From NCBI RefSeq assembly GCF_004365965.1, contig NZ_SOEB01000013.1, positions 62,001 through 126,000 of the forward strand: a stretch of 64,000 nucleotides of DNA, written 5' to 3'. Source of the DNA: Rhodovulum visakhapatnamense. Its GTDB lineage: Bacteria; Pseudomonadota; Alphaproteobacteria; Rhodobacterales; Rhodobacteraceae. Below the pieces are notes generated by a model, which was not told the DNA's origin, made no database searches, and saw nothing but the letters and a program-made list of their open reading frames with translations. Position 1 is the stretch's first letter; each line of letters opens with the position of its first letter. This document shows, one piece after another, positions 55,313 to 63,867 of this stretch. Both the position numbers and the translations under genes were made by a program.

Positions 55313-56454
55313 GCTATCTTGAATATAACGTCAAGCGCGTGCCGACCGGCCTGTCGAAGGTGCTGTATGTCAACTGGGCGCTGGTGCTGCTGCTGACGGC
55401 GGTGGCGGGCATCGGCTTCATGATGCTCTATTCGGTGGCGGGCGGGCGGCTGGAACCCTGGGCCGATCCGCAGATGAAGCGCTTTGCGCTGGGGATGACG
55501 GTGATGTTCGTCGTCGCCTTCGTGCCGATCTGGTTCTGGCGCAACATGGCGGCGCTGGCCTACGGGATTTCGGTCCTGCTGCTGGTCGCGGTCGATTTCT
55601 TCGGCACGGTCGGGATGGGCGCCCAGCGCTGGATCGATCTGGGGGTCTTCCGGCTGCAACCCTCCGAGCTGTCCAAGATCACGCTGGTGATGATGCTGGC
55701 CGCCTATTACGACTGGCTCGACATCCGCCATGTGTCGAAGCCGCAATTCGTGGCCTTGCCGCTTCTGCTGATCCTGTTGCCGACGGCGCTGGTGCTGAAG
55801 CAACCCGATCTGGGCACAGCACTTCTGCTGATCGCGGGGGGCGGGATCATCATGTTTCTGGCGGGGGTGCACTGGGCCTATTTCGCGGTGGTGGTCGCGG
55901 GGGGCGTGGGGCTCGTCTCGGCGGTCTTCGCCAGCCGGGGCACACCCTGGCAATTGCTGAAGGACTATCAGTTCCGCCGGATCGACACCTTCCTCGACCC
56001 GTCCTCGGACCCGCTGGGAGCGGGCTATCACATCACCCAGTCGAAGATCGCGCTGGGATCGGGCGGCTGGGCGGGCCGAGGCTTCATGCAGGGCACGCAG
56101 TCGCGGCTGAACTTCCTGCCCGAGAAGCATACCGATTTCATCTTCACCACGCTGGCCGAGGAGTTCGGCTTTATCGGCGGGATTTCCCTGCTGGCGCTTT
56201 ATGTGCTGATCATCGTCTTCTGCATCTCGTCGGCGATGCAGACCAGGGACCGGTTCTCGTCGCTGCTGACGCTGGGGATCGCGGCGACCTTCTTCCTGTT
56301 CTTCGCGGTCAACATGTCGATGGTGATGGGGCTGGCCCCGGTCGTGGGGGTGCCCTTGCCGCTGGTGTCCTATGGCGGATCGGCGATGCTGGTGCTGCTG
56401 GCGGCCTTCGGGCTGGTGCAGAGCGCACATATCCACCGGCCGCGGGGGCGCTGA
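55309..56454 (+). CDS. mrdB: RodA, peptidoglycan glycosyltransferase (SEDS family)
   Basis: 381-residue SEDS polymerase with ten helices that makes glycan strands from lipid II together with PBP2. GTG start at 55309 overlaps the PBP2 stop (GTGA) and has GGGAGGAG in front. Motifs: GMGAQRWIDLGVFRLQPSE near residues 98-117, the QSKIALGSGGWAGRG loop, and the terminal PLVSYGGSAM. It overlaps ghrA by one base (TGATG). Confidence 0.95.
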   Translation: MSYLEYNVKRVPTGLSKVLYVNWALVLLLTAVAGIGFMMLYSVAGGRLEPWADPQMKRFALGMTVMFVVAFVPIWFWRNMAALAYGISVLLLVAVDFFGTVGMGAQRWIDLGVFRLQPSELSKITLVMMLAAYYDWLDIRHVSKPQFVALPLLLILLPTALVLKQPDLGTALLLIAGGGIIMFLAGVHWAYFAVVVAGGVGLVSAVFASRGTPWQLLKDYQFRRIDTFLDPSSDPLGAGYHITQSKIALGSGGWAGRGFMQGTQSRLNFLPEKHTDFIFTTLAEEFGFIGGISLLALYVLIIVFCISSAMQTRDRFSSLLTLGIAATFFLFFAVNMSMVMGLAPVVGVPLPLVSYGGSAMLVLLAAFGLVQSAHIHRPRGR

Positions 56455-57386
56455 TGCCGAAGATCCTGTTCTCGGCACCGCCCGGGCTTTGGGCCGAGTA
56501 TCGCGCGCCGCTGGCCCGCGCCTTCGAGGAGGCCGGGATCGCGGCCGAGGTGACGACCGAGACCGGCGATCCGGCGGCCATCGACTATGTGGTCTTCGCG
56601 CCGAGGGGCGGGATTTCGGATTTCACACCCTTTACCGGGGCCAAGGCGGTCCTGAGCCTCTGGGCCGGGGTCGAGACCGTGGTCGGCAACCCGACCCTGA
56701 CCCAGCCGCTCTGCCGGATGGTCGATGCGGGCCTCGAGGAGGGCATGGTCGAATGGGTGACGGGCCATGTGCTGCGCCATCATCTGGGGATCGACCGCCA
56801 CATTCGCGCGACCGCGCCGCACTGGGACAAGCACGTGCCGCCGCTGGCGCGCGACCGGATGGTCGCGGTGCTGGGCCTGGGCGAGCTGGGCCGGGCCTGT
56901 GCCGAGGCGCTGGCCGCGCTGAGGTTCCGGGTGCTGGGCTGGAGCCGCACGGCGCGGTCCGTAGTAGGGGTCGAGTGCCATCACGGCGCGGAGGGGCTGC
57001 GCCCGGTGCTGGAGCGGGCCGAGATCCTGGTGCTTCTGTTGCCCCGGACGCCCGAGACCGAGGGGCTGATCGACGCCGAGCGGCTGTCCTGGCTGCCCGA
57101 GGGGGCGGTTCTGCTCAATCCCGGGCGGGGGGCGCTTCTGGACGAGGCGGCGGTTCTGGCGGCGCTCGATGCCGGGCGGCTGGGCCATGCCACGCTGGAC
57201 GTCTTCCGGGTCGAGCCGCTGCCGCCCGATCATCCGTTCTGGAGCCATCCGCGGGTCACGGTGACGCCCCATGTGGCCGCGGAAACCCGCCCTGCCTCGG
57301 CCGCGCGGGTGATCGCCGAGAATGTGCGCCGCGCGGAGGCGGGCGAGCCGCTTCTGTTCCGGGTCGACCGGGCGCGGGGGTATTGA
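56454..57386 (+). CDS. ghrA: Glyoxylate/hydroxypyruvate reductase A
   Basis: 310-residue D-2-hydroxyacid dehydrogenase-like NAD(P)H enzyme reducing glyoxylate and hydroxypyruvate. Nucleotide site VLGLGELGRACAEALAAL near residue 141, catalytic arginine region in LLLPRTPETEGLID, NPGRGALLDEAAVL, and the catalytic histidine in VTVTPHVAAETRP. ATG at 56454 shares its first base with the RodA stop (TGATG), so it is translationally coupled to the cell-wall cluster, without an obvious functional link. Confidence 0.9.
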   Translation: MPKILFSAPPGLWAEYRAPLARAFEEAGIAAEVTTETGDPAAIDYVVFAPRGGISDFTPFTGAKAVLSLWAGVETVVGNPTLTQPLCRMVDAGLEEGMVEWVTGHVLRHHLGIDRHIRATAPHWDKHVPPLARDRMVAVLGLGELGRACAEALAALRFRVLGWSRTARSVVGVECHHGAEGLRPVLERAEILVLLLPRTPETEGLIDAERLSWLPEGAVLLNPGRGALLDEAAVLAALDAGRLGHATLDVFRVEPLPPDHPFWSHPRVTVTPHVAAETRPASAARVIAENVRRAEAGEPLLFRVDRARGY

Positions 57387-57404
57387 GGGGCGTCAGGCCC
57401 GGGC

Positions 57405-57522
57405 GCTCCCGCCCCCGGCCTGCACAGGGCTTGCGCCCTGCTGGTCCGGCCTTGGGCCCGGCCGCGCGCTGGACGCGCGCGGCGCCTCCGGCGGGGGTAT
57501 TTTCGCCAAGAAGAAGAGGCGG
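57405..57522. repeat. Rhodobacteraceae-type intergenic hairpin element
   Basis: A string of small hairpins: CAGGGC ttgc GCCCTG (57425-57440), GGTCCGG..CCGGCC and CCGCGCG ctgga CGCGCGG (about 57462-57482), ending with CTCCGGCGGGGGTATTTTCGCCAAGAAGAAG at about 57485-57516. From memory, such blocks (GGCGGGGGTATTTTxGCCAAGAAGAAG) recur between genes in this family and often follow operons. The transcription role (terminator or processing) is likely but unproven. It precedes the convergent SseB-like gene. Confidence 0.6.
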
Positions 57523-57534
57523 TTCGGCGCAGGC

Positions 57535-57587
57535 GGCCTAACGCAGGCGGGGGGCGCAGGCGGCCTAACGCAGTCGGCCTAACGCAG
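57535..57587. repeat. GGCCTAACGCAG repeated three times across a stop codon
   Basis: Copies at 57535-57546, 57562-57573 and 57576-57587; the last two are 14 bases apart. The third contains the stop (TAG on the minus strand, 57579-57581) and last codons of the SseB-like gene, so spare stops follow. A GCGCAGGCGGCCTAACGCAG segment is partly duplicated. Confidence 0.8.
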
Positions 57588-58385
57588 GCGGGGGGGCGCG
57601 TCGGGATCGGCGAGCGGGGTCAGGGTTTCGGGCGCGGGCTGGGGCAGCTCGATCCGGAGGCCGAGACGCGAGAGCCGGGCGGCCATCGGTGCCTGGGACG
57701 CGAAGAAGGCCAGATCGAGCGCGCCGCTGTCGAGGCCGCTGAAGCGGACGGCCTCGGAGACCGCGCGGGCGAGCGCGGGTTCGGCGCCCTCGGCCGGGTC
57801 GAGGAAGGCCAGAAGCAGCGTCGTCTCGCCCGCGGGGTGGCGGAGCCCGGCGAGCCAGGCGCAGGCGGCGAGCCCGGCCGCATCGGCGAGGCAGGTGTCG
57901 AGCGCGGCCAGAAGCGGCGCGGGCAGATCGCCCGGCGGGGTCAGCGCCTCGGGGACGAGGTCGAGCGGCTCGGGCGGCGCGGCCAGCATCCCGGCCCACC
58001 ACTCGACCGCTGCGGCGGGCAGAAGCTCGCCCGCCCCGGTGCCGAGATCGACGCCGAGGCCGAGGCCGGTCCCGGCCAGCATCGCAGCCAGCGTCCGGCC
58101 CGGCATCGCCGCATAGGGCGAGGGCGTGCCGGTGAAATCGGTCAGCCTGCCCTCGTCGGCGAAGGCCAGCACGACGCGGCCCTCGTCGAGATCGAAGATG
58201 CGGGGCGCGATCCGGTCGTCCTCGGCGTCGCGGTCGAGCAGGAGCACCAGTTCGCTGGCGGCAAGGCGGCCGTAATAGGCCAGCCGCGGCCCCGGGTCGT
58301 CGGGCGCAGCGGTCATCGCGGCATGGGCGCGGTCGAGGGCCGCGGCGCGGCTGCGCGGCTGGGGGGCGGAAGTGTCGGCGGTCAT
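57579..58385 (-). CDS. SseB-like N-terminal domain family protein
   Basis: 268 residues, cytoplasmic, alanine- and leucine-rich. The N-terminal half resembles the SseB family (LVLLLDRDAEDDRIAPRIFDL..VVLAFADEGRLTDFTG). The name comes from E. coli SseB, whose role is not clear. It overlaps the uracil-DNA glycosylase family gene by four bases (ATGA, 58382-58385), so the two are one operon. The gene ends in a tandem repeat (57535-57587). I cannot state a biochemical function. Confidence 0.65.
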   Translation of the reverse strand: MTADTSAPQPRSRAAALDRAHAAMTAAPDDPGPRLAYYGRLAASELVLLLDRDAEDDRIAPRIFDLDEGRVVLAFADEGRLTDFTGTPSPYAAMPGRTLAAMLAGTGLGLGVDLGTGAGELLPAAAVEWWAGMLAAPPEPLDLVPEALTPPGDLPAPLLAALDTCLADAAGLAACAWLAGLRHPAGETTLLLAFLDPAEGAEPALARAVSEAVRFSGLDSGALDLAFFASQAPMAARLSRLGLRIELPQPAPETLTPLADPDAPPRLR

Positions 58386-58984
58386 GCGAGAACCTCGGCG
58401 ACGCGCTGGCGGAGGGCGGGGATCAGCTCGGCCTCGTACCAGGGGTTGCGGTTGAGCCAGGCGGTATTGCGCCAGGAGGGATGTGGCAAGGGAAAGACTT
58501 GCGGCGCATGGGCGCGCCAGCCCGCGACGGTGGCGGTCACGCCCGGCCGGGCCGCGCGGCCGAGATGCCAGCGCTGGGCATAGCCGCCGATCAGCAGGGT
58601 CAGCGGCACCGGACCCAGCGCCGCGAGGACGGCGCGGTGCCAGGTCTTGGCGCAGAGCGGGGGCGGCGGCAGGTCGGCGCCCGCGCCGTCATAGCCCGGG
58701 AAACAGAAGGCCATCGGCAGCACCGCGACCCGGGAGAGGTCGTAGAAGGTTTCGGGGCCGATTCCCATCCAGGCGCGGAGCCGGTCGCCGGAGGGATCGA
58801 GGAAGGGCCGCCCGGCTTTGTGCACCCGAAGCCCCGGCGCCTGTCCGCAGACCAGCACCCGCGGGGCCGGGCCGAACCAGGGGACCGGGCGCGGCGCATG
58901 GGCGGTGGCGGTCGCGGCAAAGCGCCCGGCGCAGAGCCGGCAGGCCGCGATGCGGCCGCGCAGATCGTCGAGGGCGGCGGTCAT
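58382..58984 (-). CDS. Uracil-DNA glycosylase family protein
   Basis: 200-residue protein of the UDG superfamily, which removes uracil or related bases from DNA. N-terminal paired cysteines CRLCAGRF are near residue 17; the superfamily region VLVCGQAPGLRVHKAGRPFLDPSG is at about residues 43-66, and HPSWRN near residue 168 is the C-terminal catalytic motif region. The CxxC is reminiscent of iron-sulfur UDGs, but the other two cysteines are not clearly placed. It is probably not an UdgA-type enzyme. It is cotranscribed with the SseB-like gene. Confidence 0.75.
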   Translation of the reverse strand: MTAALDDLRGRIAACRLCAGRFAATATAHAPRPVPWFGPAPRVLVCGQAPGLRVHKAGRPFLDPSGDRLRAWMGIGPETFYDLSRVAVLPMAFCFPGYDGAGADLPPPPLCAKTWHRAVLAALGPVPLTLLIGGYAQRWHLGRAARPGVTATVAGWRAHAPQVFPLPHPSWRNTAWLNRNPWYEAELIPALRQRVAEVLA

Positions 58985-59314
58985 GGGCCGGACCTAGGGC
59001 GAAACGGGCGGCCGCGCAATCGCGCTCGTGCCGGCTCCGCCCCGGGGCGCGGGTTCGGTCTTTGTGCCCCGGACGGGTCGGCGGGACTGCGTTTGAGGCG
59101 CGGCCGGGCAACGGCCGGGCGCGCCGTCGGCAGCGTGTCTGCGGGGCATCTGCCGAAGGGCGGGGGGGGGGACGGATCGGGGCACATTGCCCCCTGCGCG
59201 GCACCCGGCGGTCTTTGGCCGGGGACCAGCGGGCATATGACCGCAGGGCAGGTTGCCCATCGGAAAGGGTTCGATTAAGCCACGGCAAACGGAACGGAAG
59301 GGAATGACGGGGGA
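58985..59314. other. Intergenic region with a G10 run
   Basis: Lies between the divergent UDG family gene and nhaA. It contains a run of ten G at 59162-59171 and no gene or clear promoter. Length and purity of the run make it a candidate for slippage. Confidence 0.5.
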
Positions 59315-60589
59315 ATGTACCGAGTCTGGAATTTCGTGACGGCCTATTCGCTGTTGCTGATCGGAGGCGCCGTCACGGCACTGGTCTGGGTCAATCTGCA
59401 CCCGAATTCGTATCATGATTTCGTCGAATACGTTCTGATCGACGATTTTTTCATCGGTCATGCGCATGAGGTCGAGGGCCATGTCACCCGGACCCTGACC
59501 GTGCATTATCTGGTCAACGACCTGCTGATGGCCTTTTTCTTCGCCATCGCCGCCAAGGAGGTCTGGGAGGCGATCATCCTCCGGAACGGCTCGTTGCGGG
59601 GGCGGAAAGCCGCAACGCCGCTTTTCGCGACGCTGGGCGGAATGCTTGGCCCGATCGCGGTCTATCTGGGGCTGGCGGCGATCCTCGGCTCGACCACCTT
59701 CGATGCGGTGCATCGCGGCTGGGCGATCCCGACGGCGACCGATATCGCCTTTTCCTATCTGGTCGGCCGGATCGTCTTCGGGGCCGGGCATCCGGCGGTG
59801 CGGTTCCTGCTGCTGCTGGCGATCGCCGACGATGCGGCCGGACTGATCATCCTTGCGGTCTTCTATCCGTCGGGCGACCTGCAGCCCTTGTGGCTTCTGC
59901 TGTCGGGCGGGGCGGCGCTGGCGGTGTTCGTACTGTTCAACTGGCTGCCGCGGCGGCTGGACCGGGGCCGGCAGATGCGGCCGGTCTCGAGCTGGGTGCG
60001 GCGTTATCTGAACGTCTGGCCCTATGCGCTGGCCGGGGCGGCAAGCTGGTTCGGCTTTCAGGAGGCAGGCCTGCACCCGGCGCTGGGGCTGTTGCCGGTG
60101 GTGCCCGCGATCCCGCATGCGGATCGCGCCTTCGGCATCTTCTCCGAGGCCGAGCAGTACCTGACCGACCTGCTGAACCATATCGAGCACAATCTGAAGG
60201 TGCCGGTCGAGATCGTCCTGTTCTTTTTCGGGCTCTGCAATGCGGGGGTCGAGTTCTCGTCGATCGGGGTGCCGACCTGGCTGGTCTTCCTCGGGTTGCT
60301 GATCGGCAAGCCGGTGGGGGTGCTGGTCTTCGGCTGGATTGCCGCGCGGGGGCTGCGGCTGGGCCTGCCGCAGGGCATGCGCACCGCCGATCTGCTGGTG
60401 GTCGGCTGCGTCGCGGCCATCGGCTTTACGGTGTCGCTGTTCATCGCGTCGGTCGCCTTCAACTCGGGCATCACGCTCGACGGCATCGACGTGCAGGAAG
60501 CCGCCAAGATGGGCGCCCTCTTCAGTTTCGCCGCCGCCCTGATGGCCATCGGCGCGGGCAAGCTGATGCGTGTGCAGAAGCGCGACTGA
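59315..60589 (+). CDS. nhaA: Na+/H+ antiporter NhaA
   Basis: 424-residue inner-membrane exchanger with about 12 helices that expels sodium for protons, protecting against salt and alkaline pH. The ion-binding aspartate pair is present as LLAIADDAAG (canonical LAIIDDLGA), near residue 171, and the start of the fold ATDIAFSYLVGR is well kept. ATG at 59315 follows GACGGGGGA. A strong hairpin (60596-60623) follows the stop. Confidence 0.92.
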   Translation: MYRVWNFVTAYSLLLIGGAVTALVWVNLHPNSYHDFVEYVLIDDFFIGHAHEVEGHVTRTLTVHYLVNDLLMAFFFAIAAKEVWEAIILRNGSLRGRKAATPLFATLGGMLGPIAVYLGLAAILGSTTFDAVHRGWAIPTATDIAFSYLVGRIVFGAGHPAVRFLLLLAIADDAAGLIILAVFYPSGDLQPLWLLLSGGAALAVFVLFNWLPRRLDRGRQMRPVSSWVRRYLNVWPYALAGAASWFGFQEAGLHPALGLLPVVPAIPHADRAFGIFSEAEQYLTDLLNHIEHNLKVPVEIVLFFFGLCNAGVEFSSIGVPTWLVFLGLLIGKPVGVLVFGWIAARGLRLGLPQGMRTADLLVVGCVAAIGFTVSLFIASVAFNSGITLDGIDVQEAAKMGALFSFAAALMAIGAGKLMRVQKRD

Positions 60590-60595
60590 CCGCTT

Positions 60596-60623
60596 CGGCA
60601 GCCGGGATCGTCCCCGGCTGCCG
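60596..60623 (+). terminator. Terminator-like hairpin after nhaA
   Basis: CGGCAGCCGGG (60596-60606) pairs perfectly with CCCGGCTGCCG (60613-60623), 11 bp, loop of six, beginning seven bases after the nhaA stop. GAAATATTC follows instead of a T-run. Confidence 0.6.
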
Positions 60624-60712
60624 GAAATATTCTGGCCCTGATCGTCCTTTACGCTTCGATCTGGAAACAATTCTGGACCGTCGCCCCCTTTGGGCGCGCG
60701 GCCTATCGGGGC

Positions 60713-61372
60713 ATGCTGGAGTTCATCGAGGTCAGCAAAGGCCACTGGACCGGCAAGCAGCGCAAGGTGATCCTTGAGCGCGTCTCGTTCCGCGTCGAAC
60801 TGGGCCACTCGCTGGGCGTGCTGGCTCCGAATGGCACCGGAAAGATCACGCTGATCAACATGATGGCGGGGATCGAGAAGCCCGACGAAGGGCGGATCAA
60901 GCGCGATTGCCGGATCTCGTTTCCGCTGGGCTTCATGGGCGGCGTGGTCAACCGCCACAGCGGCACCGAGAACGCCCGTTATATCGTCCGGCTGTCCGGG
61001 CTCGACCCCGACTATGTCGAGGCGTTCTCGCGCCGGCTGTGCGGGATCGGCGAATATTACGACATGCCGGTCGGCACCTATAGCCAGGGCATGCGGGCGC
61101 GGTTCCCCTATTCGCTGATGCTGGCGCTCGACTTCGACATCGACCTGATCGACGAGGGCATGCCCGCGACCACCGATGTCGAGTTCAACCGCCGCGCCGG
61201 GGCGATCCTGCGCGAGCGGCTGGAAACCGCCACGGTCGTGAGTGTCTCGCACCAACCTCGGACGCTTGAGAAGTTCTGCCGCTCGGCCGCGGTGCTGAGG
61301 GATGGCCAGTTGCATCTGTTCGATAGCCTGAAAGAGGCAAGATCCCTTTGTGACCACCAAAGCCAAGGCTAG
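60713..61372 (+). CDS. KpsT-like polysaccharide export ATPase with degenerate Walker A
   Basis: 219-residue ATPase of the KpsT/CtrD group that powers export of group 2 capsule or similar polysaccharide. Fold, length and signature YSQGMRARF (residues 123-131) fit, as do Walker B DIDLIDE (142-148) and the switch histidine H180. Walker A reads APNGTGKIT (38-46): the first glycine is Ala and the usual Ser/Thr after the lysine is Ile; K44 remains. DEG replaces the usual DEV. ATP binding may be weak or altered. No KpsM-like permease is adjacent; a KpsE-like gene overlaps its end. ATG at 60713 lacks a strong ribosome site. Confidence 0.82.
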   Translation: MLEFIEVSKGHWTGKQRKVILERVSFRVELGHSLGVLAPNGTGKITLINMMAGIEKPDEGRIKRDCRISFPLGFMGGVVNRHSGTENARYIVRLSGLDPDYVEAFSRRLCGIGEYYDMPVGTYSQGMRARFPYSLMLALDFDIDLIDEGMPATTDVEFNRRAGAILRERLETATVVSVSHQPRTLEKFCRSAAVLRDGQLHLFDSLKEARSLCDHQSQG

Positions 61373-62951
61373 GACGTTCAACACCCGTACCGCCGAGGCC
61401 GTGCTGGCCGCGGCAGCACGCGCCCGCGCCGCCCGGAGCGAACGGGCATCGGCGGGATCTGCCGCCCCGGCTCTGGAGGCCCCTGTCCCCGCCCGTGCCC
61501 CTGCCCCCGTCCCCGCCCCTTCCCCCGTCCCTGCCTTCGCCGACAGAATCCCGCTTGGGGAGATCGAGCAGATCCGCCGCGAAGGGCTGTCCGGCAGGGA
61601 ATTGCGCATGGCCCGCCGCATCGCGCAAAAGCAGGGCCTGTCGATCACCTCGGATTTCGACGCCATCCGGCAGCGTCGCAGCCGCGGGATCGACCGGTTC
61701 AGCCGCAACTCCGTGCTGAATTTCGGCGAGGCCCGGCCCATCGCGCCCGGGGCGCCCGGGGCCAACGACCCTGCCGCTCGGGCGGGTGCCACGCCCGGCC
61801 CCGCCATGGCCCCCGGCGCGCAGGCCGCCCCTGCCGCTCCTGCCCCGGCACCGGGTCCTGCCGCGCTGACTTCGCCCGCCGCCGAACGCGCCCGCGCGGT
61901 CAGCGACATCCAGCGCGACATCGCCCACCGGCGCCGCCGGGCGTTGACCATGCTGACGGCGCGGCTGTCGGTTTTCGTGGTCCTGCCCACCGCGCTGGCG
62001 GGCTATTACGTCTTCGCGGTGGCGACGCCGATGGAGGCCACGCCGCCGGAATTCGTGATCCAGCAGGCCAACTCGCCCAGCGGCGGCGGGCCGGGCAGCC
62101 TGTTCCAGGGCGGCAGCCTCGCGATGCAGCAGGATTCGATCGCAGTCCAAAGCGATCTGCAATCGCGCGATGCGATGCTGCGCCTCGACGAGGATCAGGG
62201 GATTCGCGCGCATTTCAGCCAATCCTCGATCGACCCGACCGAGGGCATCCTCAACAAGGAGGTTCTGGCCGCCGACCCGCAGGTCTCGGCCGCATTCTCG
62301 AAGGCGCTGATTTCCTATGCCGAGGACCGGATCGACGGCCTGACCCAGCGCCTGCGCGAGAATCAGATGGCGGGCGCCCGGCAAAGCCAGGATACGGCCG
62401 AAGCGCGCGTGGCCGAGGCTCAGAACCGGGTGCTGCCACTGCAGGAAAAGCTGGGCGTGATCGACCCTGCCGGCGAAACCGCCGCGCTGATGGGCCAGAT
62501 CAATACCTTCGAGATCGAACTCCGGCACAAGCGGCTGGAATTGCAGCAGCTTCTGGACAATGCCACGCCCAATGCCGCGCGCGTCTCGGGCGTCGAGGGC
62601 GACATCCGCCGACTGGATGCCATGGTGCGCGAGCTGCGCGCGGTACTGACCGAGGGCAGTTCCAGCGGCGGCTCGCTGGCCCGGGTCTCGGCCGAGTTGC
62701 GGATCGCCGAGGCCGATCCGGGCAACCGCCAGCTGTTGCTGCAGCAGACGCTGGAACAGCTTGAAACCGCCCGGATCGAGGCCAACCGTCAGGTCCGCTA
62801 CCTGTCGCTCGGGGTCAGTCCGGTCGCGCCCGACAAGGCGGCCTATCCGCGCGCCGTCGAAAATACCGCGCTTGCCCTTTTGATCTTCGGCGGCATTTAC
62901 CTCATGATCTCGCTGACCCTGTCCATCCTTCGCGAACAAGTATCAGCCTGA
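61350..62951 (+). CDS. KpsE/CtrB-like polysaccharide export inner-membrane protein
   Basis: 533-residue membrane-periplasmic adaptor (PCP-3 group) of ATPase-dependent capsule export. It starts with GTG at 61350 (AAAGAGGC upstream), overlapping the ATPase gene by 23 bases. A basic N-terminus, an alanine/proline-rich linker (about residues 40-70 and 130-175), membrane helices at about 207-226 and 507-526, and a periplasmic coiled-coil domain between them (for example ALMGQINTFEIELRHKRLELQQ). The last helix with short C-terminal tail is typical of KpsE. The long low-complexity cytoplasmic region is unusual. Confidence 0.85.
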   Translation: MTTKAKARTFNTRTAEAVLAAAARARAARSERASAGSAAPALEAPVPARAPAPVPAPSPVPAFADRIPLGEIEQIRREGLSGRELRMARRIAQKQGLSITSDFDAIRQRRSRGIDRFSRNSVLNFGEARPIAPGAPGANDPAARAGATPGPAMAPGAQAAPAAPAPAPGPAALTSPAAERARAVSDIQRDIAHRRRRALTMLTARLSVFVVLPTALAGYYVFAVATPMEATPPEFVIQQANSPSGGGPGSLFQGGSLAMQQDSIAVQSDLQSRDAMLRLDEDQGIRAHFSQSSIDPTEGILNKEVLAADPQVSAAFSKALISYAEDRIDGLTQRLRENQMAGARQSQDTAEARVAEAQNRVLPLQEKLGVIDPAGETAALMGQINTFEIELRHKRLELQQLLDNATPNAARVSGVEGDIRRLDAMVRELRAVLTEGSSSGGSLARVSAELRIAEADPGNRQLLLQQTLEQLETARIEANRQVRYLSLGVSPVAPDKAAYPRAVENTALALLIFGGIYLMISLTLSILREQVSA

Positions 62952-62952
62952 C

Positions 62953-63786
62953 ATGAAACATATCGAGATCGGCGGCCTGCCCGTCGGAAATACCCGCCCG
63001 CTGACAGTGATCGCGGGTCCCTGCCAGCTGGAAAGCCTGGACCACGCCCTGATGATCGGCCGTGCCATGAAGGACGCCTGCGCGGCGGCCGGTGCGGGCT
63101 ATATCTTCAAGGCCAGCTTCGACAAGGCCAACCGCACCTCGCTGTCGGGACGCCGCGGCGTCGGCATCGACAAGGGGCTCGAGATCCTGGCCGAACTGCG
63201 CCGCCAGCTGGAGGTGCCGGTGCTGACCGATGTCCATGCCGCCGAGCAATGCGCGCCTGCGGCCGAATCGGTCGACGTGCTGCAGATCCCCGCCTTTCTC
63301 TGCCGCCAGACCGACCTTCTGCTGGCTGCGGGCGAAACCGGGGCTGCGGTCAACGTCAAGAAGGGCCAGTTCCTGGCGCCCTGGGACATGGCCAATGCGG
63401 TGGCCAAGATCGAATCGACCGGCAACCGGCGGATCCTGCTGACCGAGCGCGGCGTGTCCTTCGGCTACAACACGCTGGTTGCCGACATGCGCAGCCTGCC
63501 GATCATGGCGCGGCTGGGTTATCCGGTGGTGATGGACGCGACTCATTCGGTGCAGCAGCCGGGCGGCCAGGGCGGGTCGAGCGGCGGCCAGCGCGAATTC
63601 GCCCCGGTGATGGCGCGCGCGGCGGTGGCCGTGGGCGTTGCCGCGGTCTTCATCGAGACCCACGAGGCGCCCGACCGCGCGCCTTCGGACGGTCCCAACA
63701 TGATTCCGCTGGCCGAGATGCCCGGCCTGGTGGAGACGCTGATGGGCTTCGACCGACTGGCCAAGGCGCATCCTCTATCGGTCTGA
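62953..63786 (+). CDS. kdsA: 3-deoxy-8-phosphooctulonate synthase
   Basis: 277-residue enzyme that condenses phosphoenolpyruvate with arabinose-5-phosphate to Kdo-8-phosphate in the Kdo pathway, for lipopolysaccharide and Kdo-linked capsules. Landmarks: VIAGPCQLES near residue 19, IFKASFDKANRTS near residues 51-63, VKKGQFLAPWDM, and MDATHSVQQPGG. ATG at 62953 is only a base past the KpsE-like stop. It is coupled to the capsule-export genes, which suggests a dedicated Kdo supply. Confidence 0.95.
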   Translation: MKHIEIGGLPVGNTRPLTVIAGPCQLESLDHALMIGRAMKDACAAAGAGYIFKASFDKANRTSLSGRRGVGIDKGLEILAELRRQLEVPVLTDVHAAEQCAPAAESVDVLQIPAFLCRQTDLLLAAGETGAAVNVKKGQFLAPWDMANAVAKIESTGNRRILLTERGVSFGYNTLVADMRSLPIMARLGYPVVMDATHSVQQPGGQGGSSGGQREFAPVMARAAVAVGVAAVFIETHEAPDRAPSDGPNMIPLAEMPGLVETLMGFDRLAKAHPLSV

Positions 63787-63826
63787 GATCGTGGCGGCCC
63801 GGGCGCATTTTTTCGCCAGATTGGGC

Positions 63827-63855
63827 TTGAAGCCCGTCCGGGCATCCCGTATCTA
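63827..63855 (+). promoter_or_regulatory. Putative promoter of tRNA-Gln
   Basis: TTGAAG (63827-63832) and TATCTA (63850-63855), 17-base spacer, 12 bases before the tRNA. Clean sigma-70 layout. Confidence 0.65.
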
Positions 63856-63867
63856 CGCCTCCACCGT

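Noticed and set aside
57565-58002. Short antisense frames over the SseB-like gene
   Set aside because: Alanine/arginine-rich shadows of a GC-rich gene with no start site.
60624-60712. A KpsM-like permease tail upstream of the KpsT-like gene
   Set aside because: The short frame LALIVLYASIWKQFWTVAP is continuous with the ATPase frame, but it is only about 30 codons after the nhaA stop, without a start codon, so it is not a permease gene.
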